Shown here: one piece after another, positions 1 to 7,942 of the stretch
Layout of the letters: every line of letters starts with the position of its first letter
How positions within the stretch are numbered: position 1 is the stretch's first letter
Notes under the pieces: generated by a model
Seen by the model: the letters and a program-made list of their open reading frames with translations, nothing else
Database searches by the model: none
What the model was told of the DNA's origin: nothing
DNA from: an uncultured Flavobacteriaceae bacterium
GTDB lineage: Bacteria > Bacteroidota > Bacteroidia > Flavobacteriales > Flavobacteriaceae
DNA length: 64,000 nucleotides
Assembly: GCA_943789455.1 (NCBI GenBank)
Contig: CALSUE010000001.1
Span: 822,001-886,000, forward strand
Direction of reading: 5' to 3'
Position numbers and translations under genes: made by a program

Positions 1-596
1 ACAATACTTTTTACTTCTACCTCTCGAGTAATCCGTTTAGCAATACCAAAAAGAAAGATAAAATTAAAAACTTTGGGAAAACTATAAAATCCTATGAAAT
101 AGACAATTTTAACGTGGTTTTTGATGAACTAACGAGCTCTCCTAGTTCCTCTTCTTCTATTGGTGAAGGAATATTTAGGGCTTTCGCTAAAGTTTTTGAA
201 ATTTATTCTGGAATAACAAAAACAGAATACAATGAAAAAGTTAAAAACTTAAGTCCTCCAGAAGCTATATCTTACCTAGAAATTAAATATTTAGATATTG
301 AGTTTTTATTTGGTGCTAATATTGGAATTAGAAAAGCAGATGTCTTTGCTATAGAGGATATTATTTTAGATAAAGAAGGAGGAGATTATTTAGATGATTT
401 TGGAAAAATGATTTTAAAACTTTTCCCCACTTCAGAAATGGGCCATTATTACTTGGGTAAATATTATGAGAGTGGTAAAGACTTTAAGCGAGCTTTACAA
501 CAGTACCGACTAGGTTATGGTAAAATGAATCCTAGAGACCCAAACGCTGATTTATTTTATCAAAATGTAGAACGCTTAGTGAATAAGACTGATTAA
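1..596 (+). CDS. C-terminal part of a possible alpha/beta-hydrolase (esterase-like) protein, 5' truncated by window edge
   Basis: The frame is open from base 3 with no upstream stop, so the GTG at 114 is very probably internal and the gene starts outside the window. The first visible residues (FYFYLSSNPFSNTKKK, then an FGKTIKSYE stretch) resemble the end of the catalytic domain of PF00756-type esterases. After it comes a helical tail of about 120 aa that includes a TPR-like segment (MGHYYLGKYYESGKDFKRAL). Where such esterases carry the catalytic His (an 'EDHxSV'-like site), this protein has a serine-rich run (SSPSSSSSIGEG), so the His may be missing; I infer this without an alignment. Its stop codon overlaps that of the convergent S1-domain gene. 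The family is uncertain, but that it is coding is clear. Confidence 0.5.
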   Translation, partial: NTFYFYLSSNPFSNTKKKDKIKNFGKTIKSYEIDNFNVVFDELTSSPSSSSSIGEGIFRAFAKVFEIYSGITKTEYNEKVKNLSPPEAISYLEIKYLDIEFLFGANIGIRKADVFAIEDIILDKEGGDYLDDFGKMILKLFPTSEMGHYYLGKYYESGKDFKRALQQYRLGYGKMNPRDPNADLFYQNVERLVNKTD

Positions 597-1009
597 ACTT
601 TTTCTATTCTATCTTGATGAAGAAGGACTTTCTTTTCTTTATAGAGGGCTCCCAAAGCTCTTTTAAAAGCTTTTTTACTCATTTGAAGATGAAATTTTAT
701 GGATTCAGGAGAGCTTTTATCTGTAAGTTGTACTACTCCATTTTTTTGAGTTAGTTGATGTAAAATTTTAGCCTTATCATCTTCAATCGTATTTCTATAA
801 CCTAATGGTCTTAGAGAGACATCAATTTTTTCATCTTCTCTTATATTTTTAATATACCCAACTGTAGTAATTCCTTCTTCTAAATCCGAAAAAACTTCAC
901 TCTTGTATACCAACCCCTCAAAAGACTCTTCGATTAAAACAATAAAACCAAGGGATGTTTCCTTACCTATAATTATTGAAACTTTTTGACCTATTTCTAA
1001 CTCCATCAT
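593..1009 (-). CDS. Short S1-domain RNA-binding protein, CvfB/YitL-like C-terminal half
   Basis: 138 aa, beginning with a double ATG. Residues about 1-65 look like an S1/OB fold (IGQKVSIIIGKETSLGFIV, then an IREDEKIDVSLRPLG segment). Residues about 75-138 look like the winged-helix end of CvfB proteins (LTDKSSPESIKFHLQMSKKAFKRALGALYK). Full CvfB/YitL proteins are about 280 aa with several S1 domains, so this is roughly half size and has lost the N-terminal S1 units. It lies 2 nt downstream of menD on the same strand and is probably cotranscribed. RNA binding is inferred from the fold; no specific target is known. Confidence 0.75.
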   Translation of the reverse strand: MMELEIGQKVSIIIGKETSLGFIVLIEESFEGLVYKSEVFSDLEEGITTVGYIKNIREDEKIDVSLRPLGYRNTIEDDKAKILHQLTQKNGVVQLTDKSSPESIKFHLQMSKKAFKRALGALYKEKKVLLHQDRIEKV

Positions 1010-1011
1010 TC

Positions 1012-2661
1012 TTATTTTAAGTTGTTAATATATGCTTTTAAGACCAAATCATTTTGATCACTGGGAGTAAAGATCTCAAGGATTTTTGGTTTATCCGATT
1101 TTTCATAAAAACTGACTACTTCTTTTTCTAAAGAGTTTAAGTTGTGTGCAGTACTGTATTCAAATCCAAACATAGTAGACAAATGCTCCGCAGTTAAGCA
1201 ATGAGGTGTCTCAAAGTACTCTAAAGCAGAGGATTTTTTTGGTCCAGGAATAATTTTAAAAATTCCACCACCAGAATTATTAATTATTATTATTCTTACA
1301 TCTTTTGGAATATAATTATTCCATAGTGCATTGCTGTCATAAAAAAAACTCAAATCACCAGTAACTAAAGTCGTAGGTTTTTGTGTAGCATAAGCAGCAC
1401 CTAAAGCAGTACTAGTACTTCCATCTATTCCACTGGTTCCACGATTACAAAAAACAGTAATTGTTGAATTCATTTCAAATAATTGAGAATAACGAATAAT
1501 AGCACTGTTACTAAATTGTACCTCAGAAAAATCTGGAATAACTTTTAAAACCAAATCAAATACTTTTAAATCTGAATAGGGTGCAGTTTTAATATAATGA
1601 TTGTGTTTTGCTCTAGTTTGTTTTTTATAATGAGTCCATTTAGATTCATAATTACTCTTATTTTTATAATCTACAAGTTTATGGAAATTTTGAAAAAAAG
1701 TATAACTGTCAGTTTTAATGTGTTTACTTAAAGCCTGATAGGTATCAAAAGCCCTTAATTCATTAATATGCCAATGTTCTGTAGGCGAGTACTCTCGTAA
1801 AAATTTTTTTATTTTTTTTGAAACTATCAACCCACCAAATGTTAGCAGAATATCTGGTTGAAGTGAAGTAAATTCTTCCTTTGTTAGATTAAAAATAAGA
1901 TTGTCTATAGAGTTTATAAATCTTTTATTGTTAAGGTTAGAAGTAGTCTCTGTGAGCACTAATACAGATGGATCATCTGCAACTTTATCCAACAAGATTT
2001 CTAATGCTGCATTGGGATAATGAACTCCCACTAAAATCATTTTTTTAGCTGCACTATTCCAAAGTTGAGCTAATTTGTTATAATCAATAGTACTTACAGT
2101 AGCTGATTTTTCAATTTTAAATGAAAAATCTTTCATTTTATTTACTGTTTCATAAAGTGGCTCATCAAAAGGTGCATTAATATGAATAGGACCTTTTACT
2201 TTATGAAGTAATGAAAAAGCTTTTGATAACTTTATGCTATTACTATTTGAATCATTTTCTTTTAAATTGGCACTAAATAAGATGTGATTATGAAATACAT
2301 TTTCCTGACGGATAGTTTGGCCATCACCTATATCAATTAAATGTGAGGGTCTATCAGCAGAAATAACAACCAAAGGAATCTGACTGTAGTATGCCTCTGC
2401 TATTGCTGGATAATAATTTAACAAGGCAGACCCTGAGGTACACAGTAATGCGACAGGCTTTTGTTTTTGTTGAGCAATCCCTAGGGCAAAAAAAGCAGCA
2501 CAACGCTCATCTACAATACTTAAAGTTTCAAAATCTTCATGGTTAGAAAAACCAATAGTTAAGGGTGCATTTCTAGATCCCGGAGAAATCACAACAGTTT
2601 GTATTTCAAATGTGCGACAAGCAGCAATGATAGTTTGAGCTAATTCTTTCTTCGGGTACAT
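1012..2661 (-). CDS. menD: 2-succinyl-5-enolpyruvyl-6-hydroxy-3-cyclohexene-1-carboxylate synthase (MenD)
   Basis: ThDP-dependent enzyme of menaquinone synthesis that joins isochorismate and 2-oxoglutarate in the cytosol. Visible family signatures are the N-terminal SPGSRNAPLTIGF loop, the VDERCAAFFALG helix with the cofactor-activating Glu, and the C-terminal ThDP/Mg part RGTSGIDGSTSTALGAA and NNSGGGIF. I start at the ATG at 2661 (MYPKKELAQ, 549 aa); the frame extends to a TTG at 2673, but that sits in the leader. A TAACTTTG -7 element lies at 2697-2704. No other men gene is in the window. Length is normal for the family. Confidence 0.95.
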   Translation of the reverse strand: MYPKKELAQTIIAACRTFEIQTVVISPGSRNAPLTIGFSNHEDFETLSIVDERCAAFFALGIAQQKQKPVALLCTSGSALLNYYPAIAEAYYSQIPLVVISADRPSHLIDIGDGQTIRQENVFHNHILFSANLKENDSNSNSIKLSKAFSLLHKVKGPIHINAPFDEPLYETVNKMKDFSFKIEKSATVSTIDYNKLAQLWNSAAKKMILVGVHYPNAALEILLDKVADDPSVLVLTETTSNLNNKRFINSIDNLIFNLTKEEFTSLQPDILLTFGGLIVSKKIKKFLREYSPTEHWHINELRAFDTYQALSKHIKTDSYTFFQNFHKLVDYKNKSNYESKWTHYKKQTRAKHNHYIKTAPYSDLKVFDLVLKVIPDFSEVQFSNSAIIRYSQLFEMNSTITVFCNRGTSGIDGSTSTALGAAYATQKPTTLVTGDLSFFYDSNALWNNYIPKDVRIIIINNSGGGIFKIIPGPKKSSALEYFETPHCLTAEHLSTMFGFEYSTAHNLNSLEKEVVSFYEKSDKPKILEIFTPSDQNDLVLKAYINNLK

Positions 2662-2696
2662 GTTTAAATACAAAAAATTGTTCGATTTCTTATTTA

Positions 2697-2704
2697 CAAA
2701 GTTA
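2697..2704 (-). promoter_or_regulatory. Candidate -7 promoter element of menD
   Basis: The minus strand reads TAACTTTG, matching the Bacteroidota -7 consensus TAnnTTTG, about 35 nt upstream of the menD ATG. No TTTG is seen at the expected -33 position, so support is partial. Confidence 0.4.
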
Positions 2705-2738
2705 CTGCCTTTATCTAGGATTTAATTGTTAAAATAAG

Positions 2739-2783
2739 AAAATCAGAAAATAAAAAGTGAATTACTTTTTATTTCCTGATTTT
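2739..2783 (-). terminator. Rho-independent terminator after the transaldolase gene
   Basis: Arms of 20 nt (2739-2758 and 2764-2783) pair with one mismatch around a 5-nt loop. On the minus strand the hairpin ends in a T-rich run. It lies 25 nt past the stop of the transaldolase-like gene and separates that unit from menD. Confidence 0.75.
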
Positions 2784-2807
2784 AATAATGATGTTGAATT
2801 AAAAAAC

Positions 2808-3461
2808 TTAGTTTCCTTTTTGGTAATCAGCTAAAAATTTAGCCAAACCACTATCCGTTAAAGGGTGTTTTAATAAACCCGTAATCGCACTTAATGGGCC
2901 TGTCATCACATCTGCACCTATTTTAGCACAATCTATAATATGCATCGTATGCCTTACCGAAGCTGCTAATATTTGAGTATCATACATGTAATTATCATAA
3001 ATTAAACGAATCTCAGAAATTAAATTTAACCCATCAGTAGAAATATCATCTAAACGTCCAATAAAAGGAGATACATACGTGGCTCCTGCTTTGGCTGCTA
3101 ATAATGCTTGACCTGCGGAAAAAACTAAAGTAACATTGGTTTTGATCCCTTTATCTGAAAAATATTTACACGCTTTTACACCATCAGCGATCATAGGAAG
3201 TTTTACAACAATTTGAGGGTTTAATGCAGCTAAAGCTTCCCCTTCTTTTACCATACCGTCAAAATCAGTGGAAATTACTTCAGCAGAAACATGTCCATCA
3301 ACTTCTTCGCAAATTGCTTTATAATGATTAATAATATTTGCTTCGCCTGTAATCCCTTCTTTAGCCATCAAAGAAGGGTTTGTGGTTACCCCGTCTAATA
3401 TGCCTAGTGCTTGAGCTTCTTTAATTTGTTCTAAATTGGCTGTGTCTATAAAAAATTTCAT
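2808..3461 (-). CDS. fsa: Fructose-6-phosphate aldolase / short transaldolase family protein
   Basis: 217 aa class I aldolase of the small transaldolase group (FsaA/TalC-like). Seen: MKFFIDTANLEQIKEA start, VTTNPSLMAKEG strand, and VVKLPM with the expected Schiff-base lysine at about residue 87 (K85 in E. coli FsaA). This group interconverts sedoheptulose-7-P/glyceraldehyde-3-P with fructose-6-P/erythrose-4-P, or cleaves fructose-6-P to dihydroxyacetone and glyceraldehyde-3-P; sequence alone does not say which. In Bacteroidota it usually serves as the cell's transaldolase. The SDR gene is 20 nt upstream on the same strand, so they may be cotranscribed. A strong hairpin follows. Confidence 0.88.
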   Translation of the reverse strand: MKFFIDTANLEQIKEAQALGILDGVTTNPSLMAKEGITGEANIINHYKAICEEVDGHVSAEVISTDFDGMVKEGEALAALNPQIVVKLPMIADGVKACKYFSDKGIKTNVTLVFSAGQALLAAKAGATYVSPFIGRLDDISTDGLNLISEIRLIYDNYMYDTQILAASVRHTMHIIDCAKIGADVMTGPLSAITGLLKHPLTDSGLAKFLADYQKGN

Positions 3462-3481
3462 ATGATTTGTTTGGTTATAGG

Positions 3482-4285
3482 TTATAATTTATAATGATTC
3501 ATTAATAGTTTTTCGTATCGTGTACTAGGTAAAATTTTCTTCAATAAAATCGAGAATTTTTCCATAAATGCACCAACTCTATAGTGTACTTTTGGTTGCT
3601 TTAGGTTTATAATATAATATATTTTTTCGGCCATTTTAATTGGATTCATTCCACTATCTACATGTGAATCCATTAAATCTAAATTCAGTTGATACTTTTC
3701 TTTATAGGCAGAGTTATCAAAAACAGGTGTATGGTATCTTCCTGCTGCAATATTGGTAGCAACATCACCTGGAGCAATCGTAGCTATTTGAATTCCAAAC
3801 GCTTTCACTTCCATCCTAATGGATTCAGATACTAGGTCTAGGGCTCCTTTTGTTGCAGAATACACACCTCTATAAGGTAAACCCATATATCCAGCAATTG
3901 ATGTGACGTTGATGATGGTTCCAGATTGCTGTTTACGCATCTGAGGTAGAACTGCTTTCATCACGTCTATGGCTCCAAAAAAATTAGTTTCAAAAACTTT
4001 TCTCATTTCACTGGTGGGTGTATCTTCTATGGGGCCAGTTATTCCCATTCCAGCATTATTTACAAGGACATCTAAACGACCTTCTTTTTCTAAAATTAAA
4101 TTTATAGCTGTAGAAATCGTATCGGGTTTTGTGACATCCAAAGGGAGTAAAGAATACCCGTTGTTTTCATTATTTTTTGGATTTCTTCCGGTACCATAAA
4201 CCCTGAAGCCTTTTGCTGATAAAAACTCAGCTGCAGCTTTTCCAATTCCTGATGAGGCTCCTGTGATTAAAACTACTTTAGGCAT
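3482..4285 (-). CDS. Classical short-chain dehydrogenase/reductase (SDR family oxidoreductase)
   Basis: 267 aa. Rossmann cofactor motif TGASSGIGKAAAEF near the N-terminus, NNAGMG after strand 4, catalytic Ser in NVTSIAGYMG and the YxxxK pair in YSATKGAL. The pattern GTGRNP after strand 2 suggests NADP(H) preference, which is an inference. The substrate cannot be read from sequence; the C-terminal region (about 185-267) is the variable substrate lid. It is the first gene of a two-gene minus-strand unit with the transaldolase-like gene. Upstream, a weak -7-like element GATATTTG lies at 4303-4310. Confidence 0.85.
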   Translation of the reverse strand: MPKVVLITGASSGIGKAAAEFLSAKGFRVYGTGRNPKNNENNGYSLLPLDVTKPDTISTAINLILEKEGRLDVLVNNAGMGITGPIEDTPTSEMRKVFETNFFGAIDVMKAVLPQMRKQQSGTIINVTSIAGYMGLPYRGVYSATKGALDLVSESIRMEVKAFGIQIATIAPGDVATNIAAGRYHTPVFDNSAYKEKYQLNLDLMDSHVDSGMNPIKMAEKIYYIINLKQPKVHYRVGAFMEKFSILLKKILPSTRYEKLLMNHYKL

Positions 4286-4408
4286 AGAAATTAAATATTA
4301 AACAAATATCTAAAAAGTATGGGTGTAAATCTTAAATTTTATTGGCTAGATATTAACAGAGTTATGAATAAAAAAATAGAGTAATTGAAAAATGAAGGCA
4401 TAAAAAAA

Positions 4409-4502
4409 GGCAAGCTACCTACATCACACTGCTACAACCAAGTACTCTTGCTGCGTTCCCGCCCTGGGAGATTCCGAGGGAGCTAGTTGTGTAGGACTTG
4501 CC
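4409..4502 (-). ncRNA. ffs: Small bacterial signal recognition particle RNA (4.5S type)
   Basis: The minus strand carries the conserved SRP apical domain: CCCAGGGCGGGAACGCAGCA matches the universal CAGG...GGAA...AGCA core that binds Ffh. The ends pair (GGCAAG at 4502 down to CTTGCC at 4409) to close one long hairpin of about 94 nt, the normal size of the small SRP RNA. A consensus promoter ends six bases upstream of the first paired G. This RNA and Ffh target inner-membrane proteins cotranslationally. It accounts for the longest gene-free stretch in the window (4286-4674). Confidence 0.93.
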
Positions 4503-4507
4503 GAACG

Positions 4508-4538
4508 CAAATTTACAACCAATTTTTATTTAAACAAA
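4508..4538 (-). promoter_or_regulatory. Consensus Bacteroidota promoter of the SRP RNA
   Basis: Minus strand: TTTG (4535-4538), 19-nt spacer, TAAATTTG (4508-4515). This is an exact match to the -33/-7 consensus of the Bacteroidota housekeeping sigma factor. The first base of the SRP RNA hairpin (4502) falls six bases after the -7 element, where transcription should start. Confidence 0.85.
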
Positions 4539-4637
4539 TGAAACTTTATCCTTTTTTAATGTAACTTTTATAACCATTTGAATACTAATTCATTGTTATG
4601 ACTTCATCAAGAACAAAGATTACTACGATGAAAGCCA

Positions 4638-4645
4638 TATATTTG
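4638..4645 (+). promoter_or_regulatory. Candidate -7 element upstream of the DUF4199 gene
   Basis: TATATTTG matches TAnnTTTG and lies 29 nt before the ATG at 4675. No TTTG occurs at the expected -33 position, so this is a weak call. Confidence 0.35.
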
Positions 4646-4674
4646 TAAAAAATTTAACTAAAATTTAAAAGATT

Positions 4675-5196
4675 ATGGAAAATCAAATTTCGAGTAAAAG
4701 CACAATGTTAAATTATGGACTTGTCTTAGGTCTAACAACTATTTTTATCAACTTAATTGCCTATGCCATAGGTATTCATTTAGATCAAGATTGGAGAATT
4801 GGTTTATTAGGTTTTATAGCCATGATTATAATAATAGTTTTAGGTATTCGAAATTTCAAAGCTGTTAACAGTAACCTCATAACATGGGGTCAATGTGTGA
4901 AGATTGGAGTTGGAATTTCTATCATAAGTGCTGTAATAGGAGTCTTTTATAATTTGATTTTCATAAACTTTATTGAACCTGAGTTCATGAACCTTTTGAT
5001 GGAAAAACAAGTTATGGCTTGGGAAGAAGCTAATATGACATCAGAACAGATAGAGGGTGCAAAATCAATGATGGAAACATTCTCTAGTCCAGCGATTACC
5101 TCTGCAATTGGTATAGTAGCTGCTGCATTCTTTGGTTTTATTATTTCTGCCATTGCAGGAGCCATTATGAAAAGAACAGAAGAAGACCAATACTAG
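4675..5196 (+). CDS. DUF4199 family inner-membrane protein
   Basis: 173 aa with four predicted membrane segments: about 13-35 (LNYGLVLGLTTIFINLIAYA), 42-60 (IGLLGFIAMIIIIVLGI), 80-105 (VGISIISAVIGVFYNLIFI) and 140-165 (AIGIVAAAFFGFIISAIAGA), with an acidic loop before the last. This matches the DUF4199 family, widespread in Bacteroidota and of unknown function. The gene commonly stands just before a DPM1/GtrB-like glycosyltransferase, as here (53-nt gap), which hints at a role near the polyprenyl-phosphate sugar pathway, but that is only context. Own promoter candidate at 4638. Confidence 0.8.
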   Translation: MENQISSKSTMLNYGLVLGLTTIFINLIAYAIGIHLDQDWRIGLLGFIAMIIIIVLGIRNFKAVNSNLITWGQCVKIGVGISIISAVIGVFYNLIFINFIEPEFMNLLMEKQVMAWEEANMTSEQIEGAKSMMETFSSPAITSAIGIVAAAFFGFIISAIAGAIMKRTEEDQY

Positions 5197-5223
5197 AAAT
5201 TATTTTTAGTGTAAAGAATAGTT

Positions 5224-5231
5224 TAACTTTG
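5224..5231 (+). promoter_or_regulatory. Candidate -7 element upstream of the GT2 gene
   Basis: TAACTTTG matches TAnnTTTG and ends 18 nt before the ATG at 5250. The -33 region is T-rich but has no TTTG at the right distance. Confidence 0.4.
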
Positions 5232-5249
5232 CATAATAAATAATTAATC

Positions 5250-6206
5250 ATGGACATATCGGTTGTCATACCTTTATTTAACGAAGAAGAGTCTTTAAAA
5301 GAACTATACGATTGGATTGCATCTACGATGCAGTCCAATCGGTTTTTATATGAGATCATTTTCATAGATGATGGTAGCACAGATTCATCATGGAACGTTA
5401 TTGAAGAAATTTCACAAAAATCAAGCAATGTAAAGGGTATTCGTTTCCAAAAAAACTTTGGAAAATCGCAAGCATTACATGCGGGCTTTCAAATTGCAGT
5501 TGGAAACGTAGTGATTACCATGGATGCTGACTTGCAAGATAGCCCTGATGAAATTCCTGGATTGTACAAACTTGTTATTGATGAAAATTTTGATTTAGTC
5601 TCTGGATGGAAAAAGAAAAGATATGATAATGTAATTGCAAAAAACATTCCTTCTAAGTTATTTAACTGGGCAGCTAGAAAAACATCAGGTTTAGATTTAC
5701 ATGATTTTAATTGTGGATTAAAGGCTTATAAAAACATAGTTGTTAAAACCGTTAAAGTACGCGGTGAAATGCATCGATATATACCTGTTTTAGCAAAAAA
5801 TAAAGGATTTTCAAATATTGGTGAAAAAATTGTGCAACACCAAGCTAGAAAATACGGGGAAACAAAATTTGGCATGAGTAGATTTATTAATGGATTTTTA
5901 GATCTCATTACCATTTCTTTTTTATCAAAATTTGGTAAAAGACCCATGCATTTCTTCGGACTTTGGGGAACACTCATGTTTATATTTGGATTCTTTTCTG
6001 CTGGATATCTAGGAGTTTCTAAACTCTATAAAATATCACAAGGAATGAAGGCTATTTTGATTACAGACAACCCCTGGTTTTACATCTCTATGGTGAGTAT
6101 GATATTGGGTACACAACTTTTCTTAGCTGGCTTCATTGGAGAACTTATTTTAAAAACTAAAGAGGTAGGCAACTACTATACAATTAAAGAAAAATTAAAT
6201 TACTAA
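5250..6206 (+). CDS. Family 2 glycosyltransferase, polyprenyl-phosphate sugar synthase type (GtrB/DPM1-like)
   Basis: 318 aa. N-terminal GT-A domain with SVVIPLFNEEESL, the nucleotide-binding DDGSTD and the metal site MDADLQDSPDEI. The RKYGETKFGMSRFINGFLD stretch is typical of the dolichyl/undecaprenyl-phosphate sugar synthase branch. Two membrane helices follow (about 236-258 and 272-300). It probably moves a sugar from a nucleotide donor to undecaprenyl phosphate at the inner membrane, for later transfer to a surface glycan. It leads a run of same-strand genes with a phosphohexomutase 26 nt downstream, which could supply sugar-1-phosphate. The donor sugar is unknown. Confidence 0.85.
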   Translation: MDISVVIPLFNEEESLKELYDWIASTMQSNRFLYEIIFIDDGSTDSSWNVIEEISQKSSNVKGIRFQKNFGKSQALHAGFQIAVGNVVITMDADLQDSPDEIPGLYKLVIDENFDLVSGWKKKRYDNVIAKNIPSKLFNWAARKTSGLDLHDFNCGLKAYKNIVVKTVKVRGEMHRYIPVLAKNKGFSNIGEKIVQHQARKYGETKFGMSRFINGFLDLITISFLSKFGKRPMHFFGLWGTLMFIFGFFSAGYLGVSKLYKISQGMKAILITDNPWFYISMVSMILGTQLFLAGFIGELILKTKEVGNYYTIKEKLNY

Positions 6207-6232
6207 TTCCATAAATATTGGATTTATAAGCA

Positions 6233-7942
6233 ATGAAAAATATTATAGAAAAAGCAACATTATGGCTATCAGATACATTTGATAGTGAAACACAGCAAGA
6301 AATACAACAACTCATTACAGATAATTCTGACGATTTAACAGATAGATTTTATAAAGATCTTGAGTTTGGTACAGGAGGTATGCGAGGAATGATGGGCGCT
6401 GGAACCAACAGAATAAATAAATACACATTAGGAAAGTCTACTCAAGGACTGAGTAATTATTTAAAAGAATCTTATCCAAACCAAAAAATTAAAGTAGCCA
6501 TCGCATATGATTGTAGACACAACAGTGATACATTCTCAAGATTGGTTGCTGAAGTATTGTCTGCGAATGATATCCACGTAGTTCTTTTTGAAGACCTTCG
6601 TCCTACTCCAGAATTGTCATTTGCTGTAAATGAATTAAACTGCCATGCTGGGATTGTATTAACAGCTTCCCATAACCCACCAGAATACAATGGCTATAAA
6701 GTGTATTGGACAGATGGTGGTCAAATTGTTCCTCCACAAGATAAGAGTATCATCGATGAAGTAAATTCTTTAGAATTTTCTGATATTAATTTTAATGCAA
6801 AACCTGAATTAATTTCTGAAATTGGTGCAGAGGTAGATGAGGCGTTTTGGAAAGCTTCCATTGAAAACGGAACATTTGACATACAAGGAAGAGAAAATTT
6901 AAAAATTGTTTTCACAGCATTGCACGGAACCTCTGTAAAGTTAATCCCAGAAGTGTTAAAAAGAGCTGGCTATTCTCAAGTTCATAGTATTAAAGAGCAA
7001 GAAATACCTAATGGAGATTTCCCAACCGTAAAATCACCCAATCCAGAAGAACCTGAAGCCCTAGAAATGGCTACAAATCTTGCTGAAAAAATTGGAGCAG
7101 ATATTGTTTTAGGAACAGATCCAGATAGTGATAGAATTGGAATAGCTGTCAGAGACACTAACGGCAAAATTAAATTATTGAATGGAAATCAGGCCATGGT
7201 GGTGATGACAGATTTCTTAATTAAACAATGGCAACAGCAAGGAAAACTAAATGGAAAGCAATTTATTGGTTCTACTATAGTTTCTACCTCCATGGTAAAT
7301 GATATTGCTAACAGTTATGGTGTAGAAACTAAAATCGGTCTCACCGGGTTTAAATGGATTGCTAAAATGATTCAAGATTTTCCAGAACAAGAGTTTATTG
7401 GTGGTGGTGAAGAAAGTTTTGGATATATGGTAGGAGATTTTGTTAGAGATAAAGATGCTGTAACGTCTGCATTACTAGCCTGTGAAATTGCAGCTGCCGC
7501 TAAATCAAATGGAAGCTCTTTTTACGATACACTCCTGGAACTATACACAAAGCATAGCTTTTATAAAGAACGTTTGGTTTCTTTTACAAAAAAAGGGATG
7601 GATGGAGCAGCACAAATCAAGCAAATTATGATTGATCTTCGTAAAAATCCTCTAACTCATATCGATGGTTCTAAAGTAACTTTTGTAAATGATTATGACG
7701 CATCTACTGAAAAAAATATGAGTACAGGAGAAGTAAAAATTATGGATCTTCCTAAATCAAACGTATTAATTTATCACACAGAAGACGGAACTAAAGTAGC
7801 TGCAAGACCCAGTGGTACAGAACCTAAAATTAAGTTTTACTTTAGTGTTCAATCTAAGCTAGATTCTGTTGAAAATGCCATTGAAAAAGAACAAGAATTA
7901 GATGCTAAAATTGATAGAATCATAAATGAAATGAATATTTAA
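6233..7942 (+). CDS. Phosphohexomutase (phosphoglucomutase/phosphomannomutase family)
   Basis: 569 aa alpha-D-phosphohexomutase of the long Bacteroidota type. Four family sites are visible: TASHNPPEYNGYK with the phosphoserine at about residue 146, metal site GTDPDSDRIGIA, sugar-binding GGGEESFGY, and phosphate-binding RPSGTEPKIKFY near the C-terminus. It interconverts hexose-6-phosphate and hexose-1-phosphate (glucose or mannose) in the cytosol, feeding nucleotide-sugar synthesis. The stop codon overlaps the ATG of the ABC exporter by one base (TAATG), implying translational coupling, so the sugar supply is tied to export and glycosylation genes. Confidence 0.92.
   Translation: MKNIIEKATLWLSDTFDSETQQEIQQLITDNSDDLTDRFYKDLEFGTGGMRGMMGAGTNRINKYTLGKSTQGLSNYLKESYPNQKIKVAIAYDCRHNSDTFSRLVAEVLSANDIHVVLFEDLRPTPELSFAVNELNCHAGIVLTASHNPPEYNGYKVYWTDGGQIVPPQDKSIIDEVNSLEFSDINFNAKPELISEIGAEVDEAFWKASIENGTFDIQGRENLKIVFTALHGTSVKLIPEVLKRAGYSQVHSIKEQEIPNGDFPTVKSPNPEEPEALEMATNLAEKIGADIVLGTDPDSDRIGIAVRDTNGKIKLLNGNQAMVVMTDFLIKQWQQQGKLNGKQFIGSTIVSTSMVNDIANSYGVETKIGLTGFKWIAKMIQDFPEQEFIGGGEESFGYMVGDFVRDKDAVTSALLACEIAAAAKSNGSSFYDTLLELYTKHSFYKERLVSFTKKGMDGAAQIKQIMIDLRKNPLTHIDGSKVTFVNDYDASTEKNMSTGEVKIMDLPKSNVLIYHTEDGTKVAARPSGTEPKIKFYFSVQSKLDSVENAIEKEQELDAKIDRIINEMNI

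Noticed and set aside
114..596. GTG at 114 as the true start of the first gene
   Set aside because: The frame is open and protein-like up to the window edge, so the start lies outside.
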